Shown: in pieces, positions 1 to 5,598 of the stretch | Position numbering within the stretch: position 1 is the first letter of the stretch | How the letters are laid out: each line of letters opens with the position of its first letter | Assembly (NCBI GenBank): GCA_937889205.1 | Contig: CALARN010000178.1 | Location: 1-9,350 of the forward strand | DNA length: 9,350 nt | Source: an uncultured bacterium | GTDB lineage: Bacteria; Patescibacteriota; Dojkabacteria; B142; OLB20 | Reading direction: 5' to 3' | Notes under the pieces: model-generated | Database searches by the model: none | What the model was told of the DNA's origin: nothing | What the model saw: only the letters and a program-made list of their open reading frames with translations | Position numbers and translations under genes: made by a program

Positions 1-88
1 CTCATAATCCCGAGTATGAATACTCATAATCCCGAGTATGAATACTCATAATCCCGAGTATGAATACTCATAATCCCAAGTATAAATA
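1..88. repeat. 22-bp tandem repeat array (four copies, open at window edge)
   Basis: Four head-to-tail 22-bp units lie at 1-22, 23-44, 45-66 and 67-88. The first three are identical. The fourth differs at two positions (cgagtatga becomes caagtataa), as often seen in the terminal unit of an array. A fifth unit begins (ctc at 89-91) and then diverges directly into the stop codon of the minus-strand glycosidase gene. Each junction forms the inverted repeat GAGTAT-GA-ATACTC, and an alternative pairing TACTC/GAGTA encloses ATAATCCC, so the array could form a series of small hairpins in the 3' end of the glycosidase transcript. The array begins at base 1, so its true length is unknown. Its function is unknown; it may be a minisatellite, a transcript-end structure or a protein-binding array. 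Confidence 0.95.
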
Positions 89-91
89 CTC

Positions 92-1540
92 TTAAAGCTT
101 ATATTTAAAACTGATAATTCTTTTTAGTTTAGCGTCAATGATTTCTTTTGGTATCTCTTCTGATGCAATAAGTCTGGTTATCTCGTTATGAATGTTTTCT
201 TGTGAGGAAGGGTAGCCAACGTAAAGCAAGATATCTACTCCAGCCTCTAAAGCTTTTTTAATGGCGGCTTTGTAATTCATTCCGGTGGCTACTTGTAGCT
301 GTTGCATATCATCTGTAATGATTAATCCTTGGTAGTTAAATTCATTTCTTAAAATATCTGTTAACAGTGTTTTAGAAAGAGTAGCTGGGTTTTCTGCATC
401 AATCTGTGTGAGTAGTAGATGCCCCACCATGATCAATTCTGCGTTGGTAATCTCTTTAAAAGGTAAGGCATCACTACTTAGCCAATCGGCTTTTGATTTA
501 TCGATAACAGGAATGTGAAAATGTGAATCGACAGCAGTTGCGCCATGACCAGGAAAGTGTTTTAAAGTGGCGGCCACTTTTGCTGCTTGACTGCAGTTTA
601 CATATTCTTGGGCTATACTTATTACTTTATCAGGGTTATTGTCTATAGTACGATTGTTAATGAAACCTACGCCGTTGTAAGTTAAATCTACTACAGGAGC
701 AAAGTTAATATTAATGCCGGCTTGATAAAGTAGCTTGCTTCTAGTTGTTGCTAATTCACAGATTTCTTGATTACTGAGATTTGCCCAATACTTTGCTCCT
801 GCTGTGTTATCCCAGCCAACCCTTTTAACGACTCCACCCTCTTGATCAGTGGCAATTAGTAGGGGTAATATGGGATTATTTAACTGAAGTTGTGTTGAGT
901 AAGCCTTTATTTGTTCAGGATTAGCAATGTTATACCCCATATAAATAATGCCGCCAATGTTTTTGTCAGTAAGAGATTTTGCTTCATTATTACCTAAGTA
1001 ATTACCACCAATACTGAACATTAATAGCTGGCCAGCCTTTTGCGCAGGGCTCATTCTAGCAATAAAATCGTCGATTTCTTGAGGAGCAATGCTTAGTAAA
1101 GAATTAGCAAATATACCTTCAGTTCTTAACAAAGAAATTTTTTCTAATATTGTTTGCCTATTTATTACTAAAGATTGCTTAGCCTTTATCATTGTATCGT
1201 ATGCCTCGGGTAAAGAGGTGTTTTCAATTTCTATCTGTGAAATCTTTTGAAGCTCAAGCTCTAGTAAACTTGCATTATCAATTAATATTTCGTTAATCTC
1301 TTGTAATGACTTATGTGCTTCAGCGTATTCTTGTTTAACATTCGAAACTAGTTCAGCAAGTTCTGTATTGATTAATTCAAGTTGTTTGCTATCTGTTTGA
1401 TTAGCTGCAATCCCAAATTTGGGATGAAGATTTGATTGTATATTTAGGGCAATATTTACTTGGGATAATTCTGTAAGTTTGGCATCAATAGAGTTGGAAA
1501 GTGCGTTATTATTGAGATAAATTGCAAAAAATATTGCCAT
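92..1540 (-). CDS. Membrane-anchored GH3 beta-N-acetylhexosaminidase, NagZ-like
   Basis: This is a glycoside hydrolase family 3 enzyme, expected to cleave terminal beta-linked GlcNAc from peptidoglycan fragments. The catalytic domain starts near residue 157 (DDFIARMSPAQKAGQLLM). It shows TDQEGG (231-236), NFAPVVDL (279-286), KHFPGHG (327-333), DSH (338-340, the Asp-His acid/base dyad typical of NagZ), MVGH (371-374) and ITDDM (408-412), which holds the likely nucleophile Asp410. Residues about 15-145 are rich in Leu, Glu and Lys with heptad-like spacing and probably form a coiled-coil stalk; standard NagZ (about 340 aa) has none. The first in-frame ATG (1540) gives only a stub of hydrophobic sequence. 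Upstream, the same frame stays open to a TAA at 1646-1648 and encodes a basic stretch (KHASSRHK) plus about 25 hydrophobic residues, so the real protein is probably a longer signal-anchored one. No ATG, GTG or TTG lies in that extension. It is transcribed divergently from the wall-gene cluster. The family call is firm; the N-terminus and exact substrate are not. Confidence 0.88.
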   Translation of the reverse strand: MAIFFAIYLNNNALSNSIDAKLTELSQVNIALNIQSNLHPKFGIAANQTDSKQLELINTELAELVSNVKQEYAEAHKSLQEINEILIDNASLLELELQKISQIEIENTSLPEAYDTMIKAKQSLVINRQTILEKISLLRTEGIFANSLLSIAPQEIDDFIARMSPAQKAGQLLMFSIGGNYLGNNEAKSLTDKNIGGIIYMGYNIANPEQIKAYSTQLQLNNPILPLLIATDQEGGVVKRVGWDNTAGAKYWANLSNQEICELATTRSKLLYQAGININFAPVVDLTYNGVGFINNRTIDNNPDKVISIAQEYVNCSQAAKVAATLKHFPGHGATAVDSHFHIPVIDKSKADWLSSDALPFKEITNAELIMVGHLLLTQIDAENPATLSKTLLTDILRNEFNYQGLIITDDMQQLQVATGMNYKAAIKKALEAGVDILLYVGYPSSQENIHNEITRLIASEEIPKEIIDAKLKRIISFKYKL

Positions 1541-1637
1541 ATAAACAGTTAGCAGGAATAGTGATATTAATAAAAGATAGCTAAATATTTTATGACGACT
1601 ACTTGCGTGTTTGATGATTATATACTTTACTATTTCA

Positions 1638-1677
1638 ATAGTAAGTTATTGCAGTAATTACTGCAATACTGCATTAT
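1638..1677. promoter_or_regulatory. Candidate divergent promoter pair overlapping the palindrome
   Basis: Because TTGCAG occurs in both arms of the palindrome, it can serve as a -35 on either strand. On the plus strand, TTGCAG (1649-1654) is followed after 17 bp by CATTAT (1672-1677). On the minus strand, TTGCAG (1666-1661) is followed after 17 bp by TACTAT (1643-1638). Each -10 matches the consensus at four of six positions and each -35 at three. The symmetry and correct spacing are suggestive, but the elements are weak, and TATATT (1675-1680) is an alternative plus-strand -10. Binding to the palindrome would cover both -35 elements. Confidence 0.28.
1647..1668. promoter_or_regulatory. Perfect 22-bp palindrome in divergent intergenic region, candidate operator
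   Basis: The core ATTGCAGTAATTACTGCAAT (1648-1667) is its own reverse complement, and one further base pair matches on each side. A third half-site copy, TACTGCA, follows at 1667-1673 in direct repeat with the TACTGCA at 1659-1665. Perfect dyads with an extra half-site between two divergent genes are typical of operators for dimeric regulators, so a factor bound here could act on both the glycosidase and the hydrolase/Mur ligase/FemX cluster. No regulator gene is present in the window, and the motif matches no specific family that I can name. There is no T-run after it, so a terminator is unlikely. Confidence 0.55.
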
Positions 1678-1710
1678 ATTTAGTAGATATACGTTAATAA
1701 ATACTTAAGT

Positions 1711-1717
1711 AAAAGGA
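1711..1717 (+). promoter_or_regulatory. Ribosome binding site of the alpha/beta hydrolase gene
   Basis: AAAAGGA lies just before the ATG at 1721, with only three bases (TTT) between, which is shorter than usual. It is the one clear Shine-Dalgarno-like sequence in the window. It supports 1721 as the start and contrasts with the other genes, which have none. Confidence 0.6.
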
Positions 1718-1720
1718 TTT

Positions 1721-2464
1721 ATGAAAATCAATTATATTGAAAAAGGTTCAGGCGATAAGGTGGTAGTATTGCTTCATGGTTGGAGTGGTTCATCTCAAAG
1801 CTTGATAAGATTGCAAGAAAGCTTAGTGGCATTTGGTTACCATGTGTACAATTTCGATTTACCCGGGTTTGGAGGGACAGAATTATCTGAAGAGGCTTTG
1901 ACTCTTGATGATTATGTACTTGTAGTGACCGACTTTATTAAACAACATAATATTAATCAGCCTCTTCTAGTAGGACATTCTTTCGGGGGCAAGATTTCAT
2001 TGAAAATTGCGGCTACACATCCAGAGAATATTCGGGCTGTAGTGGCGATTGCCGCATCAGGAATTCACCCCAAGAATTCAATAAAAAAGAGCGTTTTAAA
2101 AGGCGTTGCAAAATTTGGAAAGAGAATGCTAGGTAGCGGGAATGAAAATTTTATAAATACTACAGCTAGAAAGTTGTTTTACAAGTTTGTGGTACGAGAG
2201 AAGGATTATTATAAATCAGGAGTGTTGAAACAGACATTCATTAATATTGTTGAAGAACATCTTGATAAACTTCTTTCAAAAATTAATATTCCTGTTTTAT
2301 TGATTTGGGGAGAGCTAGATACAGTCACTCCTTTATGGATGGGCAAACAAATGCAAACAGCAATAAAAAATTCAGAAATTATGATCATAGCTGGGGCTAA
2401 GCATAATTTGCCTCTAGTTAGCCCTGAAATTGTTGCTGAAATAATCTATAATAAATTTAAATAA
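1721..2464 (+). CDS. Alpha/beta-fold hydrolase
   Basis: This is a 247-aa cytoplasmic protein of the alpha/beta hydrolase superfamily. The oxyanion-hole motif HGW is at 19-21. The nucleophile elbow GHSFGG (85-90) places the catalytic serine at 87. The acid is probably Asp200 in WGELDTVTP, and the histidine is His228 in AGAKHNLP, so the full Ser-Asp-His triad is present in the right order and spacing. A lysine-rich cap region lies between about 115 and 180. No signal peptide is visible. The ATG follows a purine-rich ribosome binding site, which supports the start. It is the first gene of a cluster with a Mur ligase 19 nt downstream and a FemX-type transferase after that, so a substrate connected with the envelope (ester, amide or lipid) is a reasonable guess. 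The fold alone does not tell the substrate. The superfamily is certain; the function is open. Confidence 0.92.
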   Translation: MKINYIEKGSGDKVVVLLHGWSGSSQSLIRLQESLVAFGYHVYNFDLPGFGGTELSEEALTLDDYVLVVTDFIKQHNINQPLLVGHSFGGKISLKIAATHPENIRAVVAIAASGIHPKNSIKKSVLKGVAKFGKRMLGSGNENFINTTARKLFYKFVVREKDYYKSGVLKQTFINIVEEHLDKLLSKINIPVLLIWGELDTVTPLWMGKQMQTAIKNSEIMIIAGAKHNLPLVSPEIVAEIIYNKFK

Positions 2465-2483
2465 ATTACTGCTACTTAATATT

Positions 2484-4331
2484 ATGTACATCCAACTAAT
2501 TCTTCTTACTTGTTTTATTGCATTACCGTACATTATTGTTTTAATGCGTAATCTCATAGCAGATATTTATTTATGGCAAACTAAAGAGTATCGCCTAGAT
2601 AGAGTCTGGTCACAATGGCATTATGAAAAAGATAAGGGTTTTAGAAGCGAATTAATGACAATGCTCAAAATTGCCTTTTTGACATTCGCTATCGCTTTTA
2701 CACTAGTGCCTGAACAAGAGGTGTTGGCGGTGTCTTTTCTGATGGCATTCTTTTTTTACTGGTATCAGGGGCTAGACTTCTTACAGAAACTATTTAGAAA
2801 GAAATTTGTGAGATTTCAATTGCGCAGTTTAAGAAATCTATTAATTGCAGCCATAAATATTATTATATACTTAAGCCCAGTCGTTATTATGATTGTGTGG
2901 CTAAGCTCACTAAACTATATTGCCCCATTGCCTGCAGAGCAACAAATTTTGCTTTCACAAGAAGCAACATTTAACGATATTGTCAGTAGTTTTATTCCTA
3001 AAAATCTTGAAGGTGTGGTTGTAATTAGGCCGGAATATATAATAATTGCAATAGTTACTGCTGTGGGGATTGTCACGGATTTGCTTGGCCCATTGTTCGT
3101 GGGCTTAGGGGTGTTATTAACCTCACCATTAGCAACAATTAAAAGAAGAATGTTAATTGCTAGCGCGAAGAAAAAGCTCAGCAAGTTAAAAAAACTTAAA
3201 GTTGTGGCCGTTACCGGAAGTTATGGTAAAAGTACTACTAAAGAATTGCTTTATCAGATTTTAGATAAAAAGTTCAAAACAGTAAAAACTGAAAAGAACA
3301 ATAATACTGATGTGGGCATAGCATTGACAATATTAAAGAAGATTAATAGTAATACTGAGGTTTTTGTTGCCGAAATGGGTGCATATAAAATTGGTGAGAC
3401 TAGGGATTGTTGTAAAATTGCCCCACCTGATGTTGCCATCATTACCGGCATAGACCAGCAACATGTGAGTTTGTTTGGTGGTATTAAAGAAGTACTGGCT
3501 TCGACTTATGAAGTAGTGGAAGAGATGCGGCCTGATGGGTTGACAATATTAAACGGCGATAATGAGTATTGTTTTAAGATTGCAGAGAAAACAAATAAAC
3601 GAAAACTAATGTATTACTCAATTCATAATGCTTCAAAACTTGAAGCTAGTGAGCTTAGCTTTAATAGTAAAGAGACAAGTGTTAAGCATAAGCTATCGTT
3701 CCCCGGCAATGAAAATGTTTTTGTAAAAGATATAGAAAGTAATGAGCAAGGACTTGCTTTTATCATGAACTATGATGGTGTGCAGTATCAAATCAAAACA
3801 AATCTTAAAGCTCGCTATAACATCTCGAATTTGATGGCTGCGATGCTTACCGCAAACGAGTTAGGTGTGACAATGGCGGAGGTGGTCAAAATTGTGAATA
3901 AACTAGATTTTGCTGTTCCATACTTAAATGTTAAAGAGGGTATCAATAATAGCAAGATTATTGATCATGGATATAATGCCAATCCTACCGGTTTTCTAGC
4001 TGCTCTAAAATTTATGCAAAGTTTGGGTATCAAACAAAAGAAGTGGGTGTTTACGCAGGGTTTAATTGAGCTCGGACCAGAGCGGGTTGCTACAAATAAT
4101 AAAGTGGCAACTGCCATTATCGCTACCGCAGATGTGCTTTATACTACTGATAGTGCTTTATATGAGCAGATAAAAATAATTAAGCCGGAATTTGAAGCTA
4201 AATTAGTATCTTCGGTGTTTGACTTCTCAGTTTATTACGAGAGCCTTGTCAAGCAAGGGCATTATGTACTAATTGAGGGTTCGTTTCCACAAGAAGTGCT
4301 AAAGAAAATTTATGTTAATTATTATCAGTAA
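2484..4331 (+). CDS. Membrane-bound MurF-like Mur ligase
   Basis: This 615-aa Mur ligase family protein would join an amino acid or dipeptide to a peptidoglycan stem using ATP. Residues 1-216 hold about five or six hydrophobic segments (near 1-20, 61-75, 80-96, 116-140 and 185-216), followed by a lysine-rich linker (229-239). The ATP-binding central domain begins with TGSYGKSTTKE (244-254), then KTEKNNNTDVG (268-278), EMGA (297-300) and HVSLFG (327-332). The C-terminal domain has YNISNLMAA (445-453), the MurF hallmark DHGYNANP (494-501) and GLIELG (526-531). Cytosolic MurF is about 450 aa and begins with a UDP-MurNAc-binding domain; that domain is not recognisable here and the membrane segments take its place. 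Where Mur ligases usually have AK.E after the H..(F)G motif, this protein reads STYE, so the conserved lysine seems replaced by Thr341. The start ATG has no Shine-Dalgarno; it lies 19 nt after the hydrolase, with FemX 6 nt downstream. MurF is the closest member by motif; a MurT-like or lipid-linked substrate is possible. Confidence 0.85.
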   Translation: MYIQLILLTCFIALPYIIVLMRNLIADIYLWQTKEYRLDRVWSQWHYEKDKGFRSELMTMLKIAFLTFAIAFTLVPEQEVLAVSFLMAFFFYWYQGLDFLQKLFRKKFVRFQLRSLRNLLIAAINIIIYLSPVVIMIVWLSSLNYIAPLPAEQQILLSQEATFNDIVSSFIPKNLEGVVVIRPEYIIIAIVTAVGIVTDLLGPLFVGLGVLLTSPLATIKRRMLIASAKKKLSKLKKLKVVAVTGSYGKSTTKELLYQILDKKFKTVKTEKNNNTDVGIALTILKKINSNTEVFVAEMGAYKIGETRDCCKIAPPDVAIITGIDQQHVSLFGGIKEVLASTYEVVEEMRPDGLTILNGDNEYCFKIAEKTNKRKLMYYSIHNASKLEASELSFNSKETSVKHKLSFPGNENVFVKDIESNEQGLAFIMNYDGVQYQIKTNLKARYNISNLMAAMLTANELGVTMAEVVKIVNKLDFAVPYLNVKEGINNSKIIDHGYNANPTGFLAALKFMQSLGIKQKKWVFTQGLIELGPERVATNNKVATAIIATADVLYTTDSALYEQIKIIKPEFEAKLVSSVFDFSVYYESLVKQGHYVLIEGSFPQEVLKKIYVNYYQ

Positions 4332-4337
4332 TTTTTT

Positions 4338-5378
4338 GTGAAGACTTTTGAATACACTTCGAAAAATGAGTGGGAATCGGCTTTAGATAAGTATGATGCC
4401 AGCATCTCCTTTTTTCAATCTTGGAACTGGGGAGAGTTTGAAACCTCACAAGGTAGATATGCCTATAGATTTGGCTTCATTGACGACGGCGATGTTGATC
4501 AACCTGAGGAAGTGGCGGTGGCTCAAATGTTTCTTGTAAAGGCGAAGAGGGGGAAATATCTTCATGTTCGTAATGGTCCAGTATTTAAAAATGGGATAAA
4601 TAAAGAAATCATTGCAGCTGTAACCAATGCTTTAAAAGAGATTGGCAATAGGTTTAAATGTGATTTTGTAAGAATTAGTCCTTTACTAGAAAATAAACCG
4701 GAGCATGCAGCTAATTTCTTTGCGGTTGGTTTAAAACCTTCGCAGATGCATGATGTCGATGCTGAAGTTACTTGGTTGCTTGATATTACTCAACCGGCAG
4801 AAGATATACTTAAAGGTATGCGCGATTCGCATCGCTATTTAGTCAGAAAGGCATTAAAGAATGCTGAGTTAGAAATTATTAAAACAACTGATTCTAACTA
4901 CCTAAAGCAATTTTGGCCGATATATGAAGAAACATTTAAAAGACAGCAATGGCATGCTTATAGCTTTAACTATATTAAAAAAGAGTTCGAGACTTTTACA
5001 AAAGATGAACAGGCAGCGTTGTTTTTAGCAAAATACAAAGAGAAGTTTATTGCCGCTTCAATTTTCATATATTACAGAGAGCAGGTGTATTATCATCATT
5101 CAGGAAGTTTAACTGAATTTAGAAATATTCCCGCTATGTATCGTATTCATTGGGAGTCAATATTAACAGCGCAAGAGCGAGGTATGAAAAAATATAATTT
5201 CTTTGGGATAGCGAGAAATGTTGAGAAGACTCATCCTTGGGCGGGGCTGACGCAGTTTAAAAAAGGCTTCGGTGGCTACCAGCAAGAATGGTTGCATGCT
5301 ATGGATATTCCCATTAAGATGTGCTACTGGTTTACCCATTACTTTGAGTTAATTGAGAGAAAACAAAGAGGCTACTAA
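4338..5378 (+). CDS. FemX/FemAB-type peptidoglycan branching aminoacyltransferase
   Basis: This 346-aa member of the FemA/FemB/FemX family transfers amino acids from aminoacyl-tRNA onto the stem peptide of a peptidoglycan precursor at the inner face of the membrane. Both halves of the tandem GNAT-like fold are visible: SFFQSWNWGEFE (24-35) and HVRNGPVF (76-83) in the first, then WLLDI (146-150), MRDSHRYLVRKALK (161-174), the acyltransferase strand FIAASIFIYYREQVYYHHSGS (237-257), and the closing AGLTQFKKGFGG (302-313) near the C-terminus. The length matches the family, apart from lacking the long coiled-coil insertion of staphylococcal FemA. The start is GTG, 6 nt after the Mur ligase stop and with no Shine-Dalgarno, which implies translation coupled to that gene. 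The family assignment is strong; the amino acid added and the acceptor position cannot be read from the sequence. Confidence 0.9.
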   Translation: MKTFEYTSKNEWESALDKYDASISFFQSWNWGEFETSQGRYAYRFGFIDDGDVDQPEEVAVAQMFLVKAKRGKYLHVRNGPVFKNGINKEIIAAVTNALKEIGNRFKCDFVRISPLLENKPEHAANFFAVGLKPSQMHDVDAEVTWLLDITQPAEDILKGMRDSHRYLVRKALKNAELEIIKTTDSNYLKQFWPIYEETFKRQQWHAYSFNYIKKEFETFTKDEQAALFLAKYKEKFIAASIFIYYREQVYYHHSGSLTEFRNIPAMYRIHWESILTAQERGMKKYNFFGIARNVEKTHPWAGLTQFKKGFGGYQQEWLHAMDIPIKMCYWFTHYFELIERKQRGY

Positions 5379-5400
5379 TCTTCATGTTAAGATATTTTTT
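5378..5400 (+). terminator. Weak candidate terminator after the wall-gene cluster
   Basis: ATCTT (5378-5382) pairs with AAGAT (5389-5393) around a 6-nt loop, and ATTTTTT follows at 5394-5400. The position, directly after the femX stop codon and before a gap with a new promoter, suits a transcript end. The stem is only 5 bp with one G-C pair, so intrinsic termination would be inefficient. Confidence 0.3.
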
Positions 5401-5546
5401 GATTGCTTCACTTTGTAATTTTGCTGTGATATATTTTATGTAATTGTAAATTATGCTTTTACTGATTAGAGTGTTAGTTCAATTGCTGCAACAACATAAC
5501 ATATTACTATGATAGCAGTGACGATTTATTAAACTCTTGAATTGTT

Positions 5547-5575
5547 TTGCAATTAGCTTTGGATTTGCTTATGAT
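5547..5575 (+). promoter_or_regulatory. Sigma70-type promoter for the 579-aa membrane protein
   Basis: TTGCAA (5547-5552) and TATGAT (5570-5575) are separated by exactly 17 bp; they match the consensus at four and five of six positions. Transcription would start near 5582, leaving a leader of about 16 nt before the ATG at 5599, with no Shine-Dalgarno in it. This is the best promoter in the window. The rest of the 220-nt gap (5379-5598) shows only AT-rich sequence and a poorer upstream candidate (TTGCTG at 5483, TACTAT at 5505). I see no RNA gene or reading frame in it. Confidence 0.55.
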
Positions 5576-5598
5576 TTTGTATAGCTTTTGATTAATTC

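Noticed and set aside
1..88. CRISPR array
   Set aside because: The 22-bp units are directly head to tail with no spacers, and no cas gene is present.
1630..1674. Small minus-strand leader peptide (14 codons from ATG at 1674 to TAG at 1632-1630)
   Set aside because: It overlaps the palindrome, has no ribosome binding site and no recognisable content. It matters only as a possible frameshifted start of the glycosidase.
2915..3451. Minus-strand frames inside the Mur ligase gene (2915-3184, 3254-3451)
   Set aside because: They are antisense to a well-supported coding region with recognisable ligase motifs and have no signals of their own.
5379..5598. RNA gene or riboswitch in the gap before the 579-aa gene
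   Set aside because: The stretch is AT-rich with only very short pairings, and there is no tRNA-like cloverleaf or GC-rich structured core.
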